A program made the position numbers and the translations under genes. This document shows positions 15,513-24,670 of a stretch of 64,000 bases of DNA, one piece after another. Within the stretch, counting starts at the first letter, position 1; every line of letters starts with the position of its first letter. The stretch is from Parasutterella muris (GTDB lineage Bacteria; Pseudomonadota; Gammaproteobacteria; Burkholderiales; Burkholderiaceae_F). Location: positions 8,381 through 72,380 of the forward strand of contig NZ_CALPCV010000012.1 in assembly GCF_943193095.1 (NCBI RefSeq), given 5' to 3'. The notes below the pieces were generated by a model, which was not told the DNA's origin, did no database searches, and saw only the letters and a program-made list of their open reading frames with translations.

Positions 15513-17339
15513 TTACTCAGTTGTCACGCTCTTTGCCAAATTTCTCGGCTTATCTACATCGGTCCCCTTGGCAACCGCTGTGTGATACGCCAGCAGCTGC
15601 AGAGGGAGCACATGAAGAATCGGAGAAAGATGACCATAGTTCTCGGGCATCTTAATCACGTGAATACCGGGCGCGCTTTCTATGTTTGTACCTTGGTCAC
15701 AGAATACAAAAAGCTCTCCCTTTCTTGCACGAACTTCCTGCATATTGCTTTTCAGCTTTTCCAGCAGTTCGTCATTTGGCGCAACCGTCACTACCGGCAT
15801 TTCTGCGTCAACCAGTGCCAGCGGTCCGTGCTTGAGCTCTCCGGCCGGATATCCTTCAGCGTGCAGATAGCTGATTTCCTTAAGCTTCAGCGCTCCTTCA
15901 AGCGCGATCGGATAGTGGACTCCGCGGCCTAAGAAAAGCGCATTATTTTTAGACGCAAAGAAAGAAGCCCATTCTTTAATTTCGTTTTCTTTCTCGAGGA
16001 CGACATGCATGGCCTGAGGCAGATGACGCATATCAGCCATTAGTTTTTCCTCCGCCTCAGCGCTCAGTCTGCCTTTTTCTTTTGCAATCGCCAGCGTCAT
16101 TAAAAAGAGCGACGCAAGCTGTGTTGTAAACGCCTTTGTTGAAGCCACACCGATCTCCACACCCGCTCGTGTGATGTAATGCAGTCGAGTCTGCTTCACC
16201 ATAGCGCTTGTTGCAACGTTGCAGATGGTCATCGTCTTGTCCATGCCCAGAGATTTGGCATGTTCAAGAGCCGCTAAGGTATCCGCGGTCTCTCCCGACT
16301 GAGAAATCGTCAGCACCAGAGTGTCCTTATCGGGGACTGACTCTCTATAGCGATATTCGCTGGCAATTTCAACATCACAGGGAACCTTGGCAAGGGCCTC
16401 AAGCCAATATTTAGCCACCAGACCCGCGTAATAACTTGTGCCGCAGGCAATAATCAGAACGCGTTTAATCTGCTGGAAAATCTCTTTTGCCTCATGTCCG
16501 AAAATGGCGCTGGTAACGAATTGGACGCCTTCTAGGGTATCGGAAAGCGCCTGCGGCTGCTCGAAGATTTCCTTCTGCATGTAGTGCGTATAAGGGCCTA
16601 AGGCAATACCTGAAGTAAAGCCCTGAACAACAGAAACAGGCCTTTGGATCTCGACAAATTCGTCTCCTAAGCGGTTCCAGATCTGTGCTGAAGTCGGACG
16701 AATATCGGCAACGTCACCGTCTTCGAGATAGATATAACAATCAGTGACACCGGCCAGAGCAAGCGGATCTGAAGCGATAAAGTTTTCTTTATCTCCAAGC
16801 GCTACCACGAGAGGCGCGCTCATCTTGGCGCCAATGACACGATCCGGCTCATCTTTGCAGGAAACCGCAATGCCGTACGCACCCTTCAGACGAAGAACCG
16901 TCTTCTTTACCGCCTCAAGAAGATCCCCTTCGTAATAACTATGGACCAAATGAACGATAACCTCAGTATCGGTTTCACTTACGAATACGTAGCCCTTCGC
17001 TTTGAGTTCTTCTCGGAGCGGCTCATAGTTCTCAATGATGCCGTTATGAACCACCGCAATCTGATCATGCGAGAAGTGCGGATGTGTATTGCAGATCTCG
17101 GGCGCGCCGTGGGTAGCCCACCGAGTGTGAGCAATTCCGGAAAGTCCCTTAATTCCATTCTTTTCTGTCTGTTCGATCAGATCCTGAACTCTTGAAACCG
17201 TGCGCGCTCTTTTAAGCCGATTCTCATCGACTACGGCAACGCCGCATGAGTCATAACCACGATACTCAAGCCTTCTGAGACCTTCTGTCAGAATCGGAAC
17301 AATATTTCTATAGCTGCAGCCAGCGACAATTCCGCACAT
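15513..17339 (-). CDS. glmS: glucosamine-fructose-6-phosphate aminotransferase (isomerizing)
   Basis: A 608-residue enzyme making glucosamine-6-phosphate from fructose-6-phosphate and glutamine, the first step to UDP-GlcNAc for peptidoglycan and LPS. Catalytic Cys2 opens the glutaminase domain (MCGIVAG), with R-R-L-E-Y-R-G-Y-D-S and H-T-R-W-A-T-H-G. Two SIS domains follow (TISQSGETADTLAAL; L-G-R-G), and the C-terminal DKPRNLAKSVTTE is the family's sugar-binding end. Length is normal. It follows glmU after 12 bases, so both steps are co-expressed. No glmS ribozyme is seen, as expected for this group. Confidence 0.98.
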   Translation of the reverse strand: MCGIVAGCSYRNIVPILTEGLRRLEYRGYDSCGVAVVDENRLKRARTVSRVQDLIEQTEKNGIKGLSGIAHTRWATHGAPEICNTHPHFSHDQIAVVHNGIIENYEPLREELKAKGYVFVSETDTEVIVHLVHSYYEGDLLEAVKKTVLRLKGAYGIAVSCKDEPDRVIGAKMSAPLVVALGDKENFIASDPLALAGVTDCYIYLEDGDVADIRPTSAQIWNRLGDEFVEIQRPVSVVQGFTSGIALGPYTHYMQKEIFEQPQALSDTLEGVQFVTSAIFGHEAKEIFQQIKRVLIIACGTSYYAGLVAKYWLEALAKVPCDVEIASEYRYRESVPDKDTLVLTISQSGETADTLAALEHAKSLGMDKTMTICNVATSAMVKQTRLHYITRAGVEIGVASTKAFTTQLASLFLMTLAIAKEKGRLSAEAEEKLMADMRHLPQAMHVVLEKENEIKEWASFFASKNNALFLGRGVHYPIALEGALKLKEISYLHAEGYPAGELKHGPLALVDAEMPVVTVAPNDELLEKLKSNMQEVRARKGELFVFCDQGTNIESAPGIHVIKMPENYGHLSPILHVLPLQLLAYHTAVAKGTDVDKPRNLAKSVTTE

Positions 17340-17351
17340 TTCTAAACTCCA

Positions 17352-18710
17352 TTAAATTTTTTTCTTGACAGGCCTCTGCCAGCCCTGAATTTCTGTCTGC
17401 CGCACGCGGCTGATAACTAAAACATTTTCCGACACGTTCTTTGTCACTGTCGTACCAGCCCCAACTGTAGCGCCTTTGCCCACTTTAACAGGCGCGACAA
17501 GCTGAGTATCACTGCCGATAAAGCAGTCGTCTTCAATGACCGTCCTGAATTTATTCACGCCGTCATAGTTGCATGTAATCGTTCCTGCTCCGATGTTGAC
17601 TCCGGAACCCATAGCCGTATCGCCGATATACGAGAGATGATTGACTTTGCTTGCGGCACCGATCGAGCTTTTCTTAATTTCTACAAAGTTGCCAATGTGC
17701 ACATCGTCCGACAGTTCTGCAAGCGGTCTCAATCGCGCAAAGGGCCCGATCTTCGCGTTCTTTCCGACTGTAGCTCCGTCAAAATGACTGTACGCTTCAA
17801 CGGTTGTTCCGCTTCCGATCACAGAAGACTTAATCACACAGTACGGGCCGATCTTCACATTGTCTTCTATTACAACGTCACCTTCAAAAACGCATCCGAC
17901 ATCGATGAAAACATCGCGGCCGCACTTCAAATTTCCGCGAATATCCAGTCGGTTTTTGTCTGCGAGAAGCACGCCCTGCTTCATCAGTGCCACTGCCTGT
18001 CTGGCCTGATAAGCGCGTTCCAAGGCTTCTAACTGAAGTTTGTTGTTGGCACCTTCAACTTCCCAAGGGTCCGTTGCTTTAAAGGCATGTACAGTGCGGC
18101 CTTCACTGGCAGCCATCCCAACCAGATCTGTCAGATAGTATTCCTGCTGATTATTGTCGCAGCGAAGGTTTTTAAGCCAGCGCGTAAGATCCGGCGTCGG
18201 CACCAGCATAAATCCGGTATTTACCTCCCTGACCTTCTCCTGCTCGCTGTCTGCGTCTTTCTCTTCTACGATACGTTTTATCTCTCCGTTTTCACGAATA
18301 ATTCTTCCGTAGCCGGTCGGATCATCTAAATCGATCGTCAAAAGACCAAACCCGCCTTCAGCAGCCTGAACGAGCTTTTTCAGCGTATCGGCAGTAATCA
18401 GGGGCACATCTCCGTATAAGACCAAAGTCGGAGAAGAAGGATCAAGGTATCTCTCGGCCTGCAGGACAGCGTGTCCTGTGCCTTTTTGTTCTGCCTGAAG
18501 CGCAAAGGATACCGGCTCACCATCCAGATGCGACATCACGGATTCGGCTCCGTGCCCAACCACAACAATAATTTTTCCTTCCGAGGAGACTTGTTTTGCA
18601 GCCGCAAGGACATGATCCAGCATCGGCTTGCCGCCGACCGGCTGCAGAACTTTGGGAAGTGAAGAATACATGCGTTTGCCGAGTCCGGCAGCCAAAATAA
18701 CTATGTTCAT
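17352..18710 (-). CDS. glmU: bifunctional GlmU (GlcN-1-P acetyltransferase / GlcNAc-1-P uridyltransferase)
   Basis: A 452-residue two-domain enzyme giving UDP-GlcNAc. The N-terminal uridyltransferase has L-A-A-G-L-G-K-R-M-x-S-x-L-P-K-V and the YGDVPL block. The C-terminal left-handed beta-helix acetyltransferase carries hexapeptide repeats and the catalytic region V-N-H-L-S-Y-I-G-D, then NIGAGTITCNYDG. All expected residues are visible. It lies between the symporter and glmS with 12-base gaps on both sides, in one leftward unit. Confidence 0.98.
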   Translation of the reverse strand: MNIVILAAGLGKRMYSSLPKVLQPVGGKPMLDHVLAAAKQVSSEGKIIVVVGHGAESVMSHLDGEPVSFALQAEQKGTGHAVLQAERYLDPSSPTLVLYGDVPLITADTLKKLVQAAEGGFGLLTIDLDDPTGYGRIIRENGEIKRIVEEKDADSEQEKVREVNTGFMLVPTPDLTRWLKNLRCDNNQQEYYLTDLVGMAASEGRTVHAFKATDPWEVEGANNKLQLEALERAYQARQAVALMKQGVLLADKNRLDIRGNLKCGRDVFIDVGCVFEGDVVIEDNVKIGPYCVIKSSVIGSGTTVEAYSHFDGATVGKNAKIGPFARLRPLAELSDDVHIGNFVEIKKSSIGAASKVNHLSYIGDTAMGSGVNIGAGTITCNYDGVNKFRTVIEDDCFIGSDTQLVAPVKVGKGATVGAGTTVTKNVSENVLVISRVRQTEIQGWQRPVKKKI

Positions 18711-18722
18711 TTTCTCAACAAA

Positions 18723-20189
18723 TTAGCTTGCAGAATCATATAAATACTTGTCTTTGTTTTCCTGCCAGGAGCGAACGCATTCGCGATTTGCCCGAAGCGG
18801 CAGCAAAGAACCGAGTACCTGTCCAAAACCGGCGGCGAGGAATCCGCCCAGAAGCGCCGGGAATTCCTCCCCTAACGCAGTAAATGAAAGCACACCCCAG
18901 ACAATGGTCCCGATGAAGATGGAGCACCAGCACCCGATCGTTGTGGAACGCTTCCAATACAGCCCTAGCGTCAGCGGCCAGAAAGCGCCAATCACCGGGA
19001 ATTGATAAGCCATAGCCGCCAATTCATAAATCGGAGTGCCTTCCATACTGAGCGCATAGATCAAAACGCCAATTGCAAACACGATCAGTGAAATTCTCAT
19101 CGCCTTCAATTCGCGCTGGTCGCTGAGCGGCATGATGTTTCTCAGAACGTTCTCAACAAATGTTGTTGTCGGAGCAAGCATGGTAGCTGAAGCGGTTGAC
19201 ATCACAGCCGAGAGGACAGCACCAAAGAAAAGAATGCGCAGCCAAAGCGGCATGTATTCCTTAATAAAGCTCGGCAGGATCTCCTGCGGATCGCTTGCCA
19301 TCAGCTTTGCTGCCAAATCCGGAACCGCAAGGGTTGCGGCAATAACGATAAACATCGGGACCGAGGCAAACAACAGATAAAAAGAGCCGCCGAGAATAGG
19401 ACCGAAACAGGCTATCTTCTCAGATTTTGCCGACATGACGCGCTGGAATACGTCCTGCTGAGGAATAGAGCCGATCATCATAGTGATCGCCGCAGAAGTC
19501 CAAAACATCCAATCCTTAAACGTATTTTCCGGGAAGAATCGAAACAGCTGATGTTCGCTCGCATATTCCGCAACTTTCATCGGACCACCCGCCATAGATC
19601 CCGCAAAGCAGGCGACAATCACCAAACCGATAACGATGATGATCATCTGGAAAAAATCCGTGAGCGCAACAGACCACATACCGCCGAAAACGGTATAGAT
19701 CAAAACGACAATCGTTCCGACAATCATGGCATTGCTGACAGAGACATAACCTTCGGTCAGCAAATGAATGACAAGGCCCAAGGCTGCTACTTGAGCTGCA
19801 ACCCAACCTAAATATGAGAGAACGACGAAAATTGAACAGCAGAGTTCTACTGACACGCCGTACCTTCTTCGATAGAAGTCGCCGACGGTAAGAAGACTCA
19901 TGCGATAAAGCTTTCTGGCAAAAAACATTCCCACCAGAATCAGAGCCATACTGGAACCAAAAGGCTCCTCTACAACTCCAGACAATCCATTTTGAATAAA
20001 CTGTCCGGGAAGACCAAGAACCGTCTCACTGCCAAACCACGTCGCAAAAGTCGCTGTAATAACCATTACCAGCGGAAGCGATCGACCGGCCAAAGCGTAG
20101 TCAGTGGTGCTTCGGACCCGTGTGGCCGCAAAAAGACCAATCGCGACGGTGCAGAGCAAATACAAACCAACAAACAGGGTCAGTTTCAT
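18723..20189 (-). CDS. sodium:solute symporter family protein
   Basis: A 488-residue inner-membrane transporter with about 13 helices. The N-terminus carries the family motif T-D-Y-A-L-A-G-R-S-L-P, and the sodium-site region near the middle (A-V-M-S-T-A-S-A-T-M-L-A-P) is typical of SSS members. Substrate (proline, pantothenate, sugar or other) cannot be decided. It is first in a leftward unit with glmU and glmS, 12 bases upstream of glmU, which is unusual company and may simply share a promoter. Confidence 0.9.
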   Translation of the reverse strand: MKLTLFVGLYLLCTVAIGLFAATRVRSTTDYALAGRSLPLVMVITATFATWFGSETVLGLPGQFIQNGLSGVVEEPFGSSMALILVGMFFARKLYRMSLLTVGDFYRRRYGVSVELCCSIFVVLSYLGWVAAQVAALGLVIHLLTEGYVSVSNAMIVGTIVVLIYTVFGGMWSVALTDFFQMIIIVIGLVIVACFAGSMAGGPMKVAEYASEHQLFRFFPENTFKDWMFWTSAAITMMIGSIPQQDVFQRVMSAKSEKIACFGPILGGSFYLLFASVPMFIVIAATLAVPDLAAKLMASDPQEILPSFIKEYMPLWLRILFFGAVLSAVMSTASATMLAPTTTFVENVLRNIMPLSDQRELKAMRISLIVFAIGVLIYALSMEGTPIYELAAMAYQFPVIGAFWPLTLGLYWKRSTTIGCWCSIFIGTIVWGVLSFTALGEEFPALLGGFLAAGFGQVLGSLLPLRANRECVRSWQENKDKYLYDSAS

Positions 20190-20280
20190 TGCCGGATTAT
20201 CCTCGTATCAAAAAATGAAAAAGAACGGTCGGCCTTTCGACTCTCCGAGCCAATGTTTAATTTTAGAAAAAAATTACTTG

Positions 20281-20313
20281 CAAGAAAAGAAAAAAGGGGC
20301 TTTTTGCCCCTTT
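20281..20313 (-). terminator. terminator of the Tim44-like gene
   Basis: On the minus strand AAAGGGGC-AAAAA-GCCCCTTT is followed by TTTCTTTTCTTG, giving a good stem and T-rich tail, 17 bases after the stop of the leftward Tim44-like gene. Confidence 0.88.
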
Positions 20314-20330
20314 CCGAAGGAACCTAAAAA

Positions 20331-21260
20331 TTAAGCCTGCTGAATGCCTGCAAGCAGCCAGCCTGACTTGCCTTCCTTGGATTTAACCAAATTCCAAATC
20401 TCGTTGATCTTAGTCGGTTCACCGTTCTCTCTCAAATCTCCGGTGAAGCGGACAGAGGCAACGTACTCGGTCGGAGTCGTTTCAAAACCGGCAAGATCCG
20501 TGTGAAGGCTGACGATTTCAGTCAGGTTCGCGCCTTTAATTTCGCGACGCTGATGCGTCAGTTCAATGAACAGATCATCCGTGCAGTAGTTGGCGAGATC
20601 GTCCATATCTCCGCAGTCCCAAGCCTTCTGAAGCATCTTGAAATAGGCAGAGGACATATTCAGGAATTCTTCCTTATTGAATTCAGCAGGAACCTCAAAG
20701 CTGGAGGCGGAACTCTCGGAAGGATTCTCAGAGAATTCATCCATCGCGGAACCCGGACGAGCGCTAAAAGAAGAAGAGAGCGGTTCGGATGATTTCATCA
20801 TGGGTTCGGGAGCCTTGTTTTCCTGCGGGAACGAAACCGAGCTTGTGCGCTGCTGCGTACTGGATGCCGCCGTAGTCTTTCGGGCCGTGAACATTCTAAA
20901 GGCGAGCAGCGCAAGCATAGCAAGCGTCAAAATCATCAGGAACTGTGCAAAGCCTTCGCCTAAACCAAGCATATTGGCAAGCGCCATAAAGCCGAGTGCA
21001 GCGGCAGCGCCGATTAAAAGACGTTTACCCATGCTCATACCGGCAGTCTTCGCTGCGGCAGTACCGGCAGCCGCAGCTGCTCCGGGCTTACGCGCCGCGG
21101 CGGCAGGGGCTTTTGAAGAGAACGGGGAGGAGGGAGCCGCCTTGGGGATGCTCATTGAACGGCCAAAACTGGAGCCGCCTCCAAGGCGAGCCGCGGATGC
21201 GTCTACCGTGACAGCGACAAGAGAGAGGCCGATCAAAAGAGCGGCAAAAAATTTCTTCAT
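20331..21260 (-). CDS. Tim44-like domain membrane protein
   Basis: A 309-residue protein. ATG 21260 is favoured by AGAGGAAAG just upstream. It has a signal-like N-terminus (MKKFFAALLIGLSLVAVTV), the R-L-G-G-G-S-S-F-G-R-S segment typical of bacterial Tim44-like proteins, an Ala-rich linker, two adjacent hydrophobic helices (about 85-130), a low-complexity Ser/Pro/Glu stretch, and a C-terminal Tim44-like domain (FLNMSSAYFKMLQKAWDCGDMDDL onward). The domain binds membranes or lipids in mitochondria; its bacterial role is not known. It is downstream of ubiE in the same direction. Confidence 0.88.
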   Translation of the reverse strand: MKKFFAALLIGLSLVAVTVDASAARLGGGSSFGRSMSIPKAAPSSPFSSKAPAAAARKPGAAAAAGTAAAKTAGMSMGKRLLIGAAAALGFMALANMLGLGEGFAQFLMILTLAMLALLAFRMFTARKTTAASSTQQRTSSVSFPQENKAPEPMMKSSEPLSSSFSARPGSAMDEFSENPSESSASSFEVPAEFNKEEFLNMSSAYFKMLQKAWDCGDMDDLANYCTDDLFIELTHQRREIKGANLTEIVSLHTDLAGFETTPTEYVASVRFTGDLRENGEPTKINEIWNLVKSKEGKSGWLLAGIQQA

Positions 21261-21274
21261 ACTTTCCTCTATTT

Positions 21275-22024
21275 TCAATTTTTATATCCAATGTGAAGGG
21301 CTGTAATTCCAAAGGTGAAATTTTCCCACTCAACCTTTGAAAACCCCACGGAACTCATGATTTTAGCAAGAGTTTGCTGATCGGGGTGCATTCGGATGGA
21401 CTCCGCTAAGTAACGATAGTTTTCAGCGTTTCCGGCGATTTTTGAGGCCAAAAAGGGCATCACATGGAAAGAATAAAAATCATAGAATGGTTTCATCCAT
21501 GCCGCAGGTTTGGAAAACTCAAGAACTATAACTTTTCCGCCCGGTTTACATACACGCAGCATTTCGGCAAGCGCCCTGTCTTTGTGCGTCATATTTCTCA
21601 GGCCGTAAGACACAATCACGACATCAAAGTAGTTGCTCGGGCACGGGAGCGCCTCAGCGTCACACTCCGCGACATACGGAACATGCCCGGCCTCGCGCAG
21701 TCTGCGTTCACCAATCTTGAGCATCTCTAAATTGATGTCGGTAAGCCAGACTTCGCCTGACGGACCGATCTTTTTCTCGATCAGCAGTGAAATATCGCCG
21801 GTTCCGCCTGCGATATCAAGTACCTTCATATTTTCCTTGATGTCCGCTTTGTGAATCGCAGCATGTTTCCACATCCTATGCAGCCCAAAAGAAAGAATGT
21901 CATTCATCAAGTCATAGCGGGGAGCGACTTCATTAAAGACCTCCTTCACATGTTCTGCTTTTTCTTCCTCCGGAACTTTCTTAAATCCGAAGTCTGTTAG
22001 GTGTTTTTGCTCTTTGTCAGTCAT
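21275..22024 (-). CDS. ubiE: demethylmenaquinone/ubiquinone C-methyltransferase
   Basis: A 249-residue SAM-dependent methyltransferase for the last C-methylation of menaquinone and ubiquinone. Motif I is L-D-I-A-G-G-T-G-D; the UbiE-specific blocks F-N-E-V-A-P-R-Y-D-L-M-N-D and S-Y-G-L-R-N are clear, as is the L-E-F-S-K-P segment. With menA, menB and menE in the window, action on demethylmenaquinone is expected. It starts two bases after the DUF971 stop, so both are in one transcript with the Tim44-like gene. Confidence 0.96.
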   Translation of the reverse strand: MTDKEQKHLTDFGFKKVPEEEKAEHVKEVFNEVAPRYDLMNDILSFGLHRMWKHAAIHKADIKENMKVLDIAGGTGDISLLIEKKIGPSGEVWLTDINLEMLKIGERRLREAGHVPYVAECDAEALPCPSNYFDVVIVSYGLRNMTHKDRALAEMLRVCKPGGKVIVLEFSKPAAWMKPFYDFYSFHVMPFLASKIAGNAENYRYLAESIRMHPDQQTLAKIMSSVGFSKVEWENFTFGITALHIGYKN

Positions 22025-22026
22025 GA

Positions 22027-22434
22027 TTAATGATTTGGGCAGCTTGGTTTCTTTTTTTCAATAAAAGGAAGGTTTGCCGGATCATCCGGATCTCTTGATG
22101 CGCCGGCCTGTGTCAGCTCACTGAGGTAATCCTCCCAAAGCTGATCCTTGCGGACTCCGATTTCATAGAGCCAGTCCCAGCTGTATAGGCCGCTGTCATG
22201 GCCGTCTGAAAACGTAATCTTCAGCGCATACTCTCCGACAGGCTGGACGTCGGTAATCGTCACATCCCGTTTGCCGACCTGAAGTTTTTTCTCCTCAGGG
22301 GTATGCCCCTGAACTTCTGCCGACGGAGAGAATACTCTCAGGAATTCGTAAGGAAGCTCAAAGGGTTCTTCACCAAAGACGATTTCCAATAAACGTGATT
22401 TATTTCTGAAATTAATAGATGTAGGATTTTTCAT
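22027..22434 (-). CDS. DUF971 (GBBH-like N-terminal domain) protein
   Basis: A 135-residue protein built of the DUF971 fold, which is also found at the N-terminus of gamma-butyrobetaine hydroxylase. The block F-S-D-G-H-D-S-G-L-Y-S-W-D-W-L-Y-E-I-G near residue 85 is diagnostic. Proteins of this type commonly sit beside ubiE in betaproteobacteria, as here (two-base gap). They are often linked to iron-sulfur or metal handling, but a defined function is lacking. The last 15 residues are lysine/proline rich and end in a C-P-N-H tail. Confidence 0.88.
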   Translation of the reverse strand: MKNPTSINFRNKSRLLEIVFGEEPFELPYEFLRVFSPSAEVQGHTPEEKKLQVGKRDVTITDVQPVGEYALKITFSDGHDSGLYSWDWLYEIGVRKDQLWEDYLSELTQAGASRDPDDPANLPFIEKKKPSCPNH

Positions 22435-22520
22435 GTTATTGCTCTCAATCGCAAAAGTGTATCAAGCTTATAGAGGCCTCTATCCCCGGAAGCTTTTTTC
22501 ACCGAATATGAGCGATTGAT

Positions 22521-22550
22521 TTGATTTAACCGATGACTGTTTTGTAGAAT
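22521..22550 (+). promoter_or_regulatory. promoter of tRNA-Arg
   Basis: TTGATT (22521-22526), 18-base spacer, TAGAAT (22545-22550), ending 11 bases before the mature tRNA 5' end. Confidence 0.65.
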
Positions 22551-22561
22551 TGAACATCTTA

Positions 22562-22638
22562 GCACCCGTAGCTCATCTGGATAGAGTACTGCCCTCCGAA
22601 GGCAGGGGTAGTGGGTTCGAACCCCGCCGGGTGCGCCA
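22562..22638 (+). tRNA. tRNA-Arg, anticodon CCG
   Basis: A 77-base cloverleaf: acceptor arms GCACCCG and CGGGTGC, D-arm with AGCTCATCTGGATAGAGT, anticodon stem CTGCC/GGCAG around CTCCGAA with anticodon CCG at 22596-22598, T-arm GTGGGTTCGAACCCCGC, discriminator G and encoded CCA. It reads CGG codons. Confidence 0.97.
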
Positions 22639-22769
22639 TTTTCTCTTGATCACTCTTCAGCTTTCGGGCGCCTCTTCCCGTGTTTCCTTTGTTTTAAGCA
22701 AAAAACAAGGATTTCAGCCGGGCTCATTTATATAATGATTCAAATCTCGATCCGTAAAAGAGCGCAGAA

Positions 22770-23399
22770 ATGCTTCCTGCTTTACTTACCATTGCCGGTG
22801 TCCATCTTATTGCGCTGGCATCTCCCGGCCCTGATGTTTTTATTGTGATGCAGACCGCTGCAAGCCGATCCAGGAAGGAAGCTTTTTGCTGTGTTCTCGG
22901 AATTTCTCTGGGTGTTGCCTTTTGGGTTACTTTGGCTTTGCTCGGACTTCAGTGGCTGTTCGACACATTCATTTGGCTCCACAAAATTGTTATGGGGTTG
23001 GGCGGCATGTACCTACTTTGGATGTCATTCAATATCCTCCGACACGCGCTTAGCCGCTCTCAGGCAGCCGAGAACGTCGAAAGCGAAGTCCAATCCTCAG
23101 CCGCAAAAGCTTTTATCACGGGTCTCTGCACCAATCTTGCAAACGCCAAAGCGATCGTCTATTTCAGCGTCGTTTTCGCTCCTTTCATCACCCCGGACAT
23201 GTCCGGCGGCTACTCTGCCGTGATCGGTATTCTTGTCGTTTTAGAAACATTCCTGTGGTTCTCGTTTGTCGCCCTTTTGCTCGGAATGCCAAAGCCGAAA
23301 CAAATTTATCGATCAGCCGGAAGGTGGATCGACGGAGTGTGCGGCGTTATTTTCGGAGCATTCGGCGCCGCACTGCTGTACTCCGCTGCAGTTAAATAA
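22770..23399 (+). CDS. LysE/RhtB-family amino-acid exporter
   Basis: A 209-residue inner-membrane exporter with about six helices. The family start motif A-S-P-G-P-D-V-F-I-V and the A-F-x-x-G-L-C-T-N-L-A-N-A-K segment are present. Substrates in this family include lysine, threonine and homoserine; which one cannot be decided. It follows the tRNA by 131 bases and is convergent with the U32 gene. A weak palindrome AAGTAAG-CA-CTTACTT (23400-23415) fills the gap and may act as a terminator. Confidence 0.92.
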   Translation: MLPALLTIAGVHLIALASPGPDVFIVMQTAASRSRKEAFCCVLGISLGVAFWVTLALLGLQWLFDTFIWLHKIVMGLGGMYLLWMSFNILRHALSRSQAAENVESEVQSSAAKAFITGLCTNLANAKAIVYFSVVFAPFITPDMSGGYSAVIGILVVLETFLWFSFVALLLGMPKPKQIYRSAGRWIDGVCGVIFGAFGAALLYSAAVK

Positions 23400-23415
23400 A
23401 AGTAAGCACTTACTT

Positions 23416-24669
23416 CTATTCCTCTAAGGGATCAACCTTTTGAATAATATACAGTTTATCGTTCTCTCTAATTTTTTCTGAAAGTCGGAACGTTACATGC
23501 CGCCCCTTACAAACCTGCGTCACCGGTTTGCCGTCCACACAGGGATTTTTCAATTCAGAATAAACCGCTCCCGTTGTCGGCCCGGTAATGAGGATACGAT
23601 CTCCTGCTCTAATTTCTGCAGCCTGAATTAAAAATTCGGCGACACCCGCCTTAGCAAAATATTTACAGCCTTTGCCCGCATAGATCTTTCTTTCGGTAGC
23701 CTGTGAGCCGTAGCGATTGCTCCACTCCCCCATTGTCTGTCCGAGGTAATAGCCATTCCAGAATCCGCGGTTATAAACTGTTGATAATTTATCGTCCCAA
23801 GACTTGCTGATCTCTTCGTTCCAGTTTCCTGCCAAAACCTGTCTAATCGCCTGATCGTAGGCTTCAACCACGGTTTTTACGTACTCGGCACCTCGAGCGC
23901 GCCCTTCAATCTTGAAAACACGAACACCGGCCTTCATCATCAAATCGATAAAACCAATTGTCTTCAGATCCTTCGGAGACATGATGTATTCATTATCGAT
24001 TTCCAGTTCGACATCCCGCTCCTTATCTTTAACGATGTAAGCGCGTCGGCAGGTCTGCATACAGGCGCCTCTGTTAGCGCTTCTGCCGCGGGTATTGAGA
24101 CTGAGGTAGCACTTGCCGCTGATCGCCATACAAAGAGCTCCGTGGCAGAACATTTCAATTCGGACCAAATCTCCGTTAGGACCTCGAATTTGTTCACTCT
24201 GTATGGCCTCGTATATTTTCTTAACCTGCCTCAGATTAAGTTCTCTTGCAAGAACCACAACGTCGGCAAACTGCGCATAGAACTTTAATGCCTCTTTGTT
24301 GGAGATATTCAGCTGCGTGGAAAGATGCACTTCCATTCCTCTTTCGCGGCAATACATCATCACCGCGGCGTCAGACGCAATCACCGCAGATATCCCGGAT
24401 TCAGCCGCCGCATCAATGATCTCTCTCATCAGAGAAATATCTTCATCATAGATAACGGTATTCACCGTCAAATAGCTTTTGACTCCGTGACTTTTACAAA
24501 GCTCTGCGATTTCCTTCAAATCGTTTATCGTGAATTCATTTGCGGACTTAGAACGCATATTGAGCGCTCCGATGCCAAAATAAACTGAATCGGCGCCCGC
24601 CTGAAATGCCGCCGCTAATGACTCACGTGACCCGACCGGGGCCATAATTTCAAAATCTTTACGTTCCAT
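23416..24669 (-). CDS. U32-family peptidase-like protein (TrhP/YegQ group, tRNA hydroxylation)
   Basis: A 417-residue U32 protein. N-terminal TIM-barrel start MAPVGSRESLAAAFQAGADSVYFG, the family core M-F-C-H-G-A-L-C-M-A-I-S-G-K-C-Y-L-S, and the Cys cluster R-G-A-C-M-Q-T-C-R-R that can hold an Fe-S cluster. A C-terminal beta domain begins near residue 335. In E. coli, TrhP and RlhA are U32 proteins that hydroxylate tRNA and 23S rRNA using prephenate-linked chemistry. The detailed sequence recalls Bacteroidota or Firmicutes versions more than enterobacterial YegQ (see findings). It is one base from priA in the same direction. Confidence 0.85.
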   Translation of the reverse strand: MERKDFEIMAPVGSRESLAAAFQAGADSVYFGIGALNMRSKSANEFTINDLKEIAELCKSHGVKSYLTVNTVIYDEDISLMREIIDAAAESGISAVIASDAAVMMYCRERGMEVHLSTQLNISNKEALKFYAQFADVVVLARELNLRQVKKIYEAIQSEQIRGPNGDLVRIEMFCHGALCMAISGKCYLSLNTRGRSANRGACMQTCRRAYIVKDKERDVELEIDNEYIMSPKDLKTIGFIDLMMKAGVRVFKIEGRARGAEYVKTVVEAYDQAIRQVLAGNWNEEISKSWDDKLSTVYNRGFWNGYYLGQTMGEWSNRYGSQATERKIYAGKGCKYFAKAGVAEFLIQAAEIRAGDRILITGPTTGAVYSELKNPCVDGKPVTQVCKGRHVTFRLSEKIRENDKLYIIQKVDPLEE

Positions 24670-24670
24670 A

